A stretch of 64,000 nt of DNA from NCBI GenBank assembly GCA_026874595.1, contig JAPPUL010000089.1, positions 496,001 through 560,000 of the forward strand. The letters are read 5' to 3'. The stretch comes from Sipunculus nudus. Lineage: Eukaryota > Annelida > Sipuncula > Golfingiida > Sipunculidae. Position 1 is the first letter of the stretch. Every line of letters starts with the position of its first letter. The position numbers were made by a program, and so were the translations under genes. Under the pieces are notes generated by a model, which made no database searches, had not been told where the DNA came from, and worked only from the letters and a program-made list of their open reading frames with translations. Shown piece after piece: positions 57,399 through 64,000 of the stretch.

Positions 57399-57968
57399 TT
57401 ACTTCCCTGTAACGTAATATTTATTATCTCCAGAAGACGCAACCCCAAGCACGGTTTTACCCTTAGTTAAATCATCATAGATTTGCGAGGGGTCAGTAGT
57501 GGTAGAGAGTGTTGGAGGATTGGAAGCAGTATACGGCTCTTTTGTAGTCCATATGTATATGTAATATGTTGTATCGGGGCTTGATGTTAATAATACACTC
57601 CAGGCCCCATATGTCGGATTTGGATCAGCTTGTGGAATGCTAGTTGTTAGATTAGTAGATTCTACGCTATTCAAGTATGCTAAGTATACAAATGAGGTAA
57701 CCCTAACTAGAGCAACATTTACGTATTTGTTGCTGCTAACTGACGTAATTTCAAATCCCGGACTACGGGTATATCCAGTCCCTCTTATATCAGATACTAG
57801 GTTTCCGCTTGAAACAAGGGAACTAGGAGTAGAGCTAACATTAAGATAGTCGATACCTGGTATAGAGCCTACAAGATCGTCTAACTGGTCCTTTAAGTTG
57901 CACCCGCTGGTTGTTATTAGTGCACCCATAAGCAGCAGAAGCGAAAATATAGATATAGAATTCTTCAT
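57399..57968 (-). CDS. Array lipoprotein 2
   Basis: 189 residues, ATG 57966-57968 with GGAGG upstream. Signal MKNSISIFSLLLLMGALITT, lipobox S-G-C-N. Shares with its neighbour the S-S-L-V-S-S-G-N-L block, the DIRGTG and PGFEITS motifs, TTYYIYIWTTKEPY and an identical C-terminal end. The centre differs, as expected of a diversifying surface family. Gap to array member 1 is about 50 bases, so one transcript is likely. Confidence 0.8.
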   Translation of the reverse strand: MKNSISIFSLLLLMGALITTSGCNLKDQLDDLVGSIPGIDYLNVSSTPSSLVSSGNLVSDIRGTGYTRSPGFEITSVSSNKYVNVALVRVTSFVYLAYLNSVESTNLTTSIPQADPNPTYGAWSVLLTSSPDTTYYIYIWTTKEPYTASNPPTLSTTTDPSQIYDDLTKGKTVLGVASSGDNKYYVTGK

Positions 57969-58169
57969 TTATAAAATACCTCCATTGAGTTTAATCTAGA
58001 AGGTATTAACACATTATTTTGTTTACTAGATATAATAAATTATAGGGTTTGATAAAAAGTCACTGTCAAATGGAGGGAATTAAAAGACGAGCAAATAGCT
58101 TAGTTGCACTTATAGAATAAGTAGGCGGCTTGCGCAAAACCTCATATTATAAAGCATAACAAGTATAAA

Positions 58170-58198
58170 AAGAAAGCAGTCTAAGCTTCTTTCTTTAT
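58170..58198 (-). terminator. Probable terminator downstream of array lipoprotein 3
   Basis: On the minus strand AAAGAAAGAAGC pairs with GCTTTCTTT across a short loop (two-base bulge), followed by a T-run. It lies 20-48 bases past the stop of the gene at 58218. Confidence 0.5.
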
Positions 58199-58217
58199 TA
58201 GTTAAATATAAAAAGCG

Positions 58218-58760
58218 CTAATGCCCTTTAACGTAATACTTGTTTCGTCCGGAAGCAGCCACAGCAAGCACAGTATTATACCTAGTTAAGGCATTAAAGA
58301 TATCTGTAGGGTCAGTAGTTGCAAGGTAGGATGTTCCGTTGTATGGTTCTCGAGTAGTCCATATATATATATAATATGTAATGCTGTGGTCTAGATTTCC
58401 TACATGCCAGCTGTTCCAGAATCGATTGCCCCACCATCGGCGATCTATGATATCTCTGTAAGAAGAAGACCACTTGCTATCCAAGTATAGAATCTCAGCA
58501 CGACTACTAAAGCGTCTAACCCGAACCAGAGCAATATGTATATATTTGTTTCCGAACGTTGACCTAATTATAAACCCGGGAGGCTTATCTCTTATATCAT
58601 TTACTAAGTATCCCTCGTTTGAAAGAATATGTGTAGGAGTAGTTGAAACGCTAATAGTGTTTGTCATAGGGGTCCATGGATAAGTTAAGATGCACCCGCT
58701 GGTCGTCATTAGGCCTGACATAAGCATTAGTAGCCAAAATATAGATATATAGTGTCTCAT
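58218..58760 (-). CDS. Array lipoprotein 3 (diverged)
   Basis: 180 residues. Signal MRHYISIFWLLMLMSGLMTT, lipobox S-G-C-I. Retains the DIRDKPPGFIIRS, K-Y-I-H-I-A-L-V and TYYIYIWTTREPY landmarks and the end L-A-V-A-A-S-G-R-N-K-Y-Y-V-K-G-H, but the centre is Arg/Trp-rich and much changed. Same strand as the rest of the array. Confidence 0.75.
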   Translation of the reverse strand: MRHYISIFWLLMLMSGLMTTSGCILTYPWTPMTNTISVSTTPTHILSNEGYLVNDIRDKPPGFIIRSTFGNKYIHIALVRVRRFSSRAEILYLDSKWSSSYRDIIDRRWWGNRFWNSWHVGNLDHSITYYIYIWTTREPYNGTSYLATTDPTDIFNALTRYNTVLAVAASGRNKYYVKGH

Positions 58761-58830
58761 TATGAATACCTTATTATGAATACCTTAGAAATTATAAGAA
58801 GTAATTATATAAAGCTATAAAATAAATCAT

Positions 58831-58863
58831 AAAAAGGAAAGCAGCTCACAAAACCTGCTTTCC
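58831..58863 (-). terminator. Rho-independent terminator downstream of array lipoprotein 4
   Basis: On the minus strand GGAAAGCAG and CTGCTTTCC form a 9-base perfect stem with a 10-base loop, followed by TTTTT. It lies about 145 bases past the stop of the gene at 59007. Confidence 0.8.
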
Positions 58864-59006
58864 TCCTAACGTTACTATTTCCCTTTGCTCTAGGAGTTAC
58901 GATAAAAGTTTTTTTAAAAAAAAAGCTACTATACCACAATGGTATATAATTATGGTTAATTAAAAGTGCCGAAGTCTTTAATAGTATTAAAAATAGTATT
59001 AAACGA

Positions 59007-59576
59007 TTACTTACCTGTAGCGTAATACTTATTTGAGCCAGAAGCAGCCACATCAATCACCGTTTTACCACTAGCTAACTCAGTAAAGAATTTTGTAGGG
59101 TCATTACCGGAGTTGAGTGGGGGCTTTGCAGTGTATTTCTCTTTAGTAAGCCATATATATATGTAATATTTAACACTATTGTCCACTGGTGCTACATCCC
59201 ACTTAGTATCATAGAGCCCCGGCCTACCCCTTGCAATTGTCTTTGTGAGTCCATCTGTCACAATCATCTCCACACTATTGAAGTATACTAGAGTATTTGC
59301 TCCTGCGAGCTTAACAAGGGCAATATTTATATATTTTGTGGTGATTGCACCGGTAATAGATTTAGTCTTAATCGTAAATCCAGGGGCATTGCTATCGCCA
59401 GTCCCTCTTATCGCATCTACTAGTTTTCCGTCTGGAGCAACAAGAGGATCAGGATCAGGTTTAACACTTTCAAATCCATCCTTTGCTTCGTTTTCTAGAA
59501 TTTTGCCTAGGTCGCACCCACTGGTCGTTATTAAGGCAGTCATCATAAAGACCGCTAATATTATAAAACCTCTCAT
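59007..59576 (-). CDS. Array lipoprotein 4
   Basis: 189 residues from the ATG at 59574-59576 (GAGGTG upstream). Signal MRGFIILAVFMMTALITT, lipobox S-G-C-D. Landmarks: D-A-I-R-G-T-G, PGFTIKT, K-Y-I-N-I-A-L-V, KYYIYIWLTKEKY, end VIDVAASGSNKYYATGK. Closest to members 1 and 2 in plan. Confidence 0.8.
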   Translation of the reverse strand: MRGFIILAVFMMTALITTSGCDLGKILENEAKDGFESVKPDPDPLVAPDGKLVDAIRGTGDSNAPGFTIKTKSITGAITTKYINIALVKLAGANTLVYFNSVEMIVTDGLTKTIARGRPGLYDTKWDVAPVDNSVKYYIYIWLTKEKYTAKPPLNSGNDPTKFFTELASGKTVIDVAASGSNKYYATGK

Positions 59577-59773
59577 TACGAACACCTCACTATTTATAGT
59601 ATACATGTTTATACATGTTTATAAGGGAAAAAATAACACTAAAAATAAAATAACAAATAAAATATTAGAAAAATAGCTAAAAAATAAGATAAGGAGGCCT
59701 GCCAAAGAGCGACAAAACCTCCTATTATAAATCATACAAAAAACAGCTTACAAAAACTTTAAACTGCACTTTG

Positions 59774-60343
59774 TTATGATGTTGCTTCCTTTTGCGTTAA
59801 TGTCGCAAAGCTTTGTTTATTACCTACAACAGTTGACTTGTTGTCTTTTTTAGCAGACTCAAGAATTGCATTCCAAGCATCAGCTAAAGTTTTAGGGGCT
59901 GTTGATGGTTTAGTATACGAAAACGCTGCATTAGTAGCAAGAGCATGAAACGCATACTTTGCATCTTTAGCAGTAGCCTCCGCACTCACAGCAGCTATTT
60001 TCCATGTATCCAGTCCCTTGGCTACAGTTATATCAACTGTTTCTCCGTCTTTAGCTATCTCCCCTGTACCTATTGATTGAACAGTCGCTTCCCCATTTAA
60101 TTCTTTAACAGCCAAAAGAGTTACATAGGTGGTAGCAGTTTTCTTACTTCCAAGTTTAACCGTAACCTTAGTATCTGCGGCTGTTATCTTAGCTACATCA
60201 AGTTTTGCATCGCTTCCAACATGGTTGGTCGGAGCAACTGTAACCGTAAGCTCTTCTCCCCCTTTCTTCTCATCACATCCAATAGTCGTCATAGCAAAAG
60301 CAAAAAGAACGACAACTGAAAATATTGTCATTAAGTTTTTCAT
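59774..60343 (-). CDS. Array lipoprotein 5 (second subgroup)
   Basis: 189 residues from the ATG at 60341-60343 (GGAGG upstream; upstream codons of the frame lack a site). Signal MKNLMTIFSVVVLFAFAMTT, lipobox I-G-C-D, then a Lys/Glu-rich linker. The signal is close to that of the neighbouring members, but the mature domain (Ala/Thr/Lys-rich, KLGSKKTATTYVTLLAVKEL) lacks the Y-I-Y-I-W core and the N-K-Y-Y-V end. Function unknown. Confidence 0.75.
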   Translation of the reverse strand: MKNLMTIFSVVVLFAFAMTTIGCDEKKGGEELTVTVAPTNHVGSDAKLDVAKITAADTKVTVKLGSKKTATTYVTLLAVKELNGEATVQSIGTGEIAKDGETVDITVAKGLDTWKIAAVSAEATAKDAKYAFHALATNAAFSYTKPSTAPKTLADAWNAILESAKKDNKSTVVGNKQSFATLTQKEATS

Positions 60344-60662
60344 GAAAAACCTCCAAAAAGTTTTATTAAATTTAATTTTGATACAAGGATAACACAAGAT
60401 TAGTAATAAATCAATATATAAAATACATAATATTTATATTTACAATGTTTTTTATTTAAAAAAAATATACTTAACAAGTTCCGTAAAAACAAGTTATAAA
60501 GACATGTTAGAAATCTAGTCAAAGGACTAAACCTCCCGTATTCCCGTATTCCTTAATCTCCTGTCCTTTATTAATCTCCTTTATTAATCTCCTTACTCAT
60601 AAAGAGCAAACAGCGTATTATCATTTTTTAAAACAGCTTGCCTTCTGACGTTGACGTTGTAG

Positions 60663-61237
60663 CTATTGCTTTGAAGCCTGTCCATAAGCTATATTCTTAG
60701 CATATGCCAAGATATTAGTAGTATTATCGTTTAAATTTTTTTGAGTATCTTGAACTTTCATCCAAGCCTTCTCAAATGTATTATCTGCTTCTACAAGATA
60801 TATATATATGTATAGTATTTAAGATGGAGTAGATGAAACTGGTAAAGCCTAGTTTCACCAACACTTGGATTTATCCCCCAAGAGTGTAGAGATAGCTTTA
60901 GTTCAGTTTGCTTTGGAGCTATATTTCCCAAAAAAACTCTATCAGCGGTATAAGTATCTTGCCCTTTGCCAACATCGACTTTAACTATAGCAATATAGGT
61001 CGTAGTATCCTGCGGCTCAATACCTGTTACCGTAAGCTCGGGCATCAGTCGATTGCCAGTATAAGCAGAGTTAATTACGTCACCAGTTTTAAAGTCAAGC
61101 GGAACATTAATTTTAAGTCCTGTAGTAGTATCACCATTCCCGTTCTCAGTATCATTCTTCTTATCATCACATCCAATAGTCGTGATAGCAAAGAGAAAAA
61201 TAAGGACAATTGAAAAAATGCTCATAAAGTTTTTCAT
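60663..61237 (-). pseudogene. Array lipoprotein 6, out of frame at an AT repeat
   Basis: Signal MKNFMSIFSIVLIFLFAITT, lipobox I-G-C-D-D-K-K. The frame reads 148 residues and stops near 60791, just past an (AT)6 run. In the shifted frame the protein continues Y-I-Y-L-V-E-A-D-N-T-F-E-K-A-W to ILAYAKNIAYGQASKQ and TAG at 60663-60665, giving the normal family length of about 190. So a one-unit or one-base slip at the repeat splits it. Either a fresh pseudogene or a switchable gene. Confidence 0.65.
60798..60809. repeat. (AT)6 microsatellite at the frame break of lipoprotein 6
   Basis: Twelve bases of alternating A and T lie where the coding frame of the lipoprotein at 60663-61237 changes. The same Tyr-Ile codons make shorter AT runs at the matching place in the other array members, which stay in frame. 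Confidence 0.75.
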
Positions 61238-61511
61238 GAAAGTACTCCAAAAGTTTTATTAAAATTTAACTTTAGGAAAACGCTAACACCAGAATGGCAA
61301 TAAACTAGTTTGCAAAATGAGTATTTATAATTTTTTTTTTATTTAAAAACGTGTTGTAGTTATAAACTTGTATTTATTACAAAACATTACAAAACATTAC
61401 AAAACATTTCGTCGAACAAAACCCAAAGATATTAAAAGTGCTACAAGATATATACAAAGAAATGGGCAAGATAATTACAAGAATATTATATCAATAAATG
61501 TAAGTATCTTG

Positions 61512-62045
61512 TTACCACATAATGAATTTACCTGTAATAGAGCCGGAAGAAAGAGCATTTTCCTCTAAAGCTTCTTTAATTTGCTGTGTAGGGGATGAGG
61601 GATTAGGAGAGCTTGCTTGCAAGAGGGCGTAAACATAAATAGTGTATGTATATGTTTTAGGTGTAGCTGGGTCTTTATTTTTATCTGGGTTCGGGCCTGT
61701 ATATTTCCATACAGTGGTAGCGCCGGTAATATCACCACCTTTGCTAATACCTTTAGTATCAGGAGGAATACCTCTAATAAACCAGAGCGCTTTGTCAGGG
61801 TATTCTTTAGATTGCATAATTATAACTAATTCTATAGTTTCCTCGGGTACATTTTCCCAAGTTAGGGGAGGGGACTCTTCAAGCCCGCCAAGATCAACAG
61901 AAAGATAGTCTTTATTTATAAAACCTTCGTCATTAGTAAAATGAGTACTTTTAACATTCAAGTTAAAGTGTACTTCAGTTAACTTACAATAAGCAGTAGA
62001 GAAAATAGATGCTGTAATAGATATTATAATAAGTAGCTTTGACAT
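61512..62045 (-). CDS. Secreted PEBP-family protein (YbhB/YbcL-like)
   Basis: 177 residues from ATG 62043-62045. Signal peptide MSKLLIIISITASIFSTAYC; the final Cys could be a lipobox. The phosphatidylethanolamine-binding fold is seen in S-P-P-L-T-W-E-N-V-P near residue 60, YPDKALWFIRGIPPDTKG near 85, and KTYTYTIYVYALLQ near 130. The usual ligand His motif (D-P-D-A-P / W-x-H-W) is weak. Bacterial members are of uncertain function. Same strand as the lipoprotein array. Confidence 0.7.
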   Translation of the reverse strand: MSKLLIIISITASIFSTAYCKLTEVHFNLNVKSTHFTNDEGFINKDYLSVDLGGLEESPPLTWENVPEETIELVIIMQSKEYPDKALWFIRGIPPDTKGISKGGDITGATTVWKYTGPNPDKNKDPATPKTYTYTIYVYALLQASSPNPSSPTQQIKEALEENALSSGSITGKFIMW

Positions 62046-62293
62046 TGTTAAGTTAAAGGTTCCAAAATTGTTATTCAGTATATATTGTAACACAGATTCT
62101 TTAAAAAAAATAATGTAAATATTGCTAAAATATATTATCGTAACTATAACTTGAAAATCAAATTATAGATAAGTTTCTAATTGAAGTGCCTATTATCCTT
62201 TTTCTGGATATTGCTAATAAAGGAATAAATAAAGGGATAAGTAATATGTTATAAGTCTCTATTCAAACAAATATCAATTCCAAACATCAATTC

Positions 62294-62322
62294 TTGACTT
62301 TAATATACTTTATATTTAAATT
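62294..62322 (+). promoter_or_regulatory. Candidate sigma-70-type promoter for tRNA-Arg
   Basis: TTGACT, 17 bases, then TAAATT, ending about 54 bases before the tRNA. The -35 is good, the -10 is fair. The AT background makes chance matches common. Confidence 0.3.
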
Positions 62323-62376
62323 AGGTTTTATTGTTTTTCATGAAGGATAGTAAAAAAGAGTAATACTAACTAAAAT

Positions 62377-62450
62377 GTGCCTATAGCTCAGCTGGATAGA
62401 GCGTTGGATTGCGGTTCCAAAGGTCGGAGGTTCAAATCCTCTTAGGCACG
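62377..62450 (+). tRNA. tRNA-Arg, anticodon GCG
   Basis: 74 bases with full cloverleaf: acceptor GTGCCTA / TAGGCAC, D-arm GCTC...GAGC, anticodon stem TTGGA / TCCAA around loop TTGCGGT (anticodon GCG), T-arm GGAGG-TTCAAAT-CCTC, discriminator G. The 3' CCA is not encoded. D-loop A20 and discriminator G fit arginine. GCG reads CGC and CGU; most bacteria use ACG (inosine) here. Confidence 0.93.
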
Positions 62451-62467
62451 ATAGTGCTTTTTTTTTT
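62446..62467 (+). terminator. Intrinsic terminator reusing the tRNA 3' end
   Basis: GCAC (from the tRNA acceptor strand), loop GATA, GTGC, then ten T. A short stem, but the long T-run makes termination likely. Confidence 0.6.
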
Positions 62468-62508
62468 AAAATAAAGAAGTTTATTTAAGAAGTTTATATA
62501 TTAAATCT

Positions 62509-62556
62509 ATGGGCTTTAATATAATTGTCTAATAACAAAGATAATAAAAAGCCCAT
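62509..62556 (-). terminator. Possible terminator after sodB
   Basis: ATGGGCTTT and AAAGCCCAT form a 9-base stem with a 30-base AT-rich loop, beginning 15 bases past the sodB stop. The long loop and missing T-run make it weak. Confidence 0.3.
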
Positions 62557-62570
62557 AACCTTAGTCTAAC

Positions 62571-63161
62571 TTATAGATTTGATGCCACAAAGTCCCAATT
62601 AACTAGCTTTTCAACGAATGTTGAAATATAATCAGGTCTCCTATTTTGATAGTCCAAATAATAAGCATGTTCCCAAACATCCATAGTGAGCAAAGCCTTT
62701 TGACCGTGTGCCATTGGCAGATCAGCATTTGCCGTTTTAACTATCTTTAATTTGCCTCCCTCACTTACAAGCCAAGCCCAGCCTGAGCCAAATTGAGTTG
62801 CCCCAGCATTCTTAAACTGACTTGCAAATTCATCAAGGCTGCCAAAATCTGCTTTTATCTTATCTGCAAGTACTCCAGTCGGATTGCCACCGCCATTTTG
62901 TTTCATGCACTTCCAATAAAAAGTATGATTCCATACTTGTGCAGCATTATTAAATATGCCAACAGAAGATGGATTATTTGCAGTCTTTTGTATTATATTT
63001 TCAAGGGACTGTCCTTCAAGCGGATTGCCTTCAAGTAGCTTATTTAGGTTTGTTACGTATGCATTATGATGTTTGCCATAATGAAAATCTAGCGTCTTTG
63101 CCGAAATATATGGTTCAAGGCCGCTTTTGTCATATGGTAAATCAGGTAATGTTATAGCCAT
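62571..63161 (-). CDS. sodB: Iron superoxide dismutase
   Basis: 196-residue cytoplasmic enzyme converting superoxide to hydrogen peroxide and oxygen. Metal ligands H27 (FHYGKHH), H79 (WNHTFYW), D161 and H165 (MDVWEHAYYLDY) are present. The pattern AATQFGSGWAWL with Gln before F-G-S-G-W is typical of the iron form. Length is standard. Ribosome site GGAGG lies before the ATG. Convergent with the tRNA gene; the aminotransferase follows upstream in the same direction, after about 150 bases. Confidence 0.97.
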   Translation of the reverse strand: MAITLPDLPYDKSGLEPYISAKTLDFHYGKHHNAYVTNLNKLLEGNPLEGQSLENIIQKTANNPSSVGIFNNAAQVWNHTFYWKCMKQNGGGNPTGVLADKIKADFGSLDEFASQFKNAGATQFGSGWAWLVSEGGKLKIVKTANADLPMAHGQKALLTMDVWEHAYYLDYQNRRPDYISTFVEKLVNWDFVASNL

Positions 63162-63308
63162 TTATCCTCCATTCTATCATATCCTATTACTTTTTGATAT
63201 TTTGCAACAGGTTAGGTTTTTTTTATTTAAATTTATGTTTAATATAATAAATTAACTTGGCAAGTAGTATACATTCTCTTTTTAACCATTTTATCCTCTT
63301 AGATTCTC

Positions 63309-64000
63309 TTAAGCTCTTATATCTTTGTCCTGTAAGCTATTTATAATCTCAACGCCTCTTTTTAAGACTTCGTTATCATTTGCAAATGATATTCTAATAT
63401 ATTTGTTTTGTTCTGAGAATACACTTCCGGGTATAAGTAAAAGATTTTGTTTTAGAGCTGCATTAAAAAAATCATAATCGGACTTGAAATGGTCTGGTAT
63501 CTTAAGAAAAGCATAAAATGCCCCCTCAGGCTTATTTAATATAAGACTTTTAAGTCCATCATAAATTATGTTACGTTTTTCTCTATAGGCCTCAATTTTT
63601 GCTTTATTATGATAATCTAAGGACTTAATTAAAACATTTTGTGCAAATGAAGGAGCACATACAAATGTATACTGCTGTAGTTTTGTCATCTCTTGTATTA
63701 TTTCTTTTGGGCCAGAAGCATATCCAAGTCTCCATCCGGTCATAGCAAGACTTTTAGAATATCCGGACATAATGAGTGTGTTTTTGTAGATTGAGGCTAT
63801 AGATATATGTTTTTCATCATATACAAAGTCCTCATATATCTCATCTGATAATATAAATAGATTATGCTTTTTAGCAAAACTTGCAATTAGTTCAAGTTCT
63901 TTTTTAGTATATACTTTACCAGTTGGGTTTGCAGGCGAGTTTAGTATTAGGAGTTTAGTTTTTGGGCTAACACTCTCTTCTAAAACATTCTTACTTAAGG
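63309..64000 (-). CDS. Class I aminotransferase (aspartate aminotransferase-like), cut by window end
   Basis: The minus strand is open from 64000 leftwards to TAA/stop at 63309, giving the C-terminal 230 residues of a PLP enzyme. PLP-site features: LNSPANPTGKVY (Asn/Pro motif), LSDEIYEDFVYD (the Asp binding the pyridine nitrogen), and the lysine in MSGYSKSLAMTGWRLGY forming the Schiff base. The terminal R-I-S-F-A holds the substrate-binding Arg. It catalyses transfer of amino groups between an amino acid and a keto acid; exact substrate uncertain. The 5' part lies beyond the window. Confidence 0.9.
   Translation of the reverse strand, partial: LSKNVLEESVSPKTKLLILNSPANPTGKVYTKKELELIASFAKKHNLFILSDEIYEDFVYDEKHISIASIYKNTLIMSGYSKSLAMTGWRLGYASGPKEIIQEMTKLQQYTFVCAPSFAQNVLIKSLDYHNKAKIEAYREKRNIIYDGLKSLILNKPEGAFYAFLKIPDHFKSDYDFFNAALKQNLLLIPGSVFSEQNKYIRISFANDNEVLKRGVEIINSLQDKDIRA

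Noticed and set aside
63235-63263. sodB promoter from TTGCCA and a nearby TATATT
   Set aside because: The spacing is only about 11 bases, outside the usual 16-19.

Overview
The window reads as a mosaic of three compositional blocks. Block 1 (1-7.2 kb, moderate GC) is an intact glycerol uptake and activation operon: the end of glpS, then glpT, glpP, glpQ, glpU, glpV and glpK. This GlpSTPQUV-type ABC importer is best known from Alphaproteobacteria. Block 2 (7.4-14.9 kb, visibly GC-richer) also looks alphaproteobacterial, but every gene in it is broken by frameshifts or stops. It holds a peroxiredoxin, a ROK repressor, an ABC importer (binding protein, ATPase, two-domain permease), a glycerophosphodiester phosphodiesterase and an inositol-monophosphatase-like enzyme. 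An IS3-family remnant sits at its left edge. Block 3 (about 15-64 kb) is AT-rich and contains many further gene remnants. Together these suggest a host-restricted or otherwise decaying genome, probably alphaproteobacterial, but the AT-rich part cannot be assigned firmly by eye. An assembly join at about 7.4 or 14.9 kb is not excluded.

Block 3 starts with nutrient uptake. An aspartate/glutamate-type ABC importer with RidA lies at 17.4-21.0 kb on the minus strand, and a TRAP transporter (DctP/Q/M) at 22.3-25.2 kb on the minus strand. Divergent from the TRAP genes are a winged-helix regulator and a fused HyuA-HyuB hydantoinase/oxoprolinase (26.8-30.4 kb). Remnants of a GyrI-like protein, an FmdE-like protein, IS elements, a HEPN protein, a second HsdR and an aldehyde dehydrogenase are scattered between them.

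From 31 to 53 kb lies a dense defence island. It holds an HsdM methylase followed directly by an Apea-like HEPN protein with an RNxxxH motif; a DpnII-type endonuclease with a DpnA-like methylase; a type I system (HsdR, an unrecognised ORF, HsdS with a 12-bp repeat spacer, HsdM); a coiled-coil membrane protein; a SinR/Cas2-like small protein; a HAD phosphatase; and a single-chain type IIG/ISP-like restriction-methylation enzyme.

From 53 to 64 kb come SelO, a TAT-exported multicopper oxidase with a cytochrome c, a tandem array of six related small lipoproteins (one out of frame at an AT microsatellite), a PEBP-family protein, a tRNA-Arg with the unusual anticodon GCG, iron superoxide dismutase and a truncated class I aminotransferase. 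No CRISPR array, rRNA gene or intact prophage was seen.
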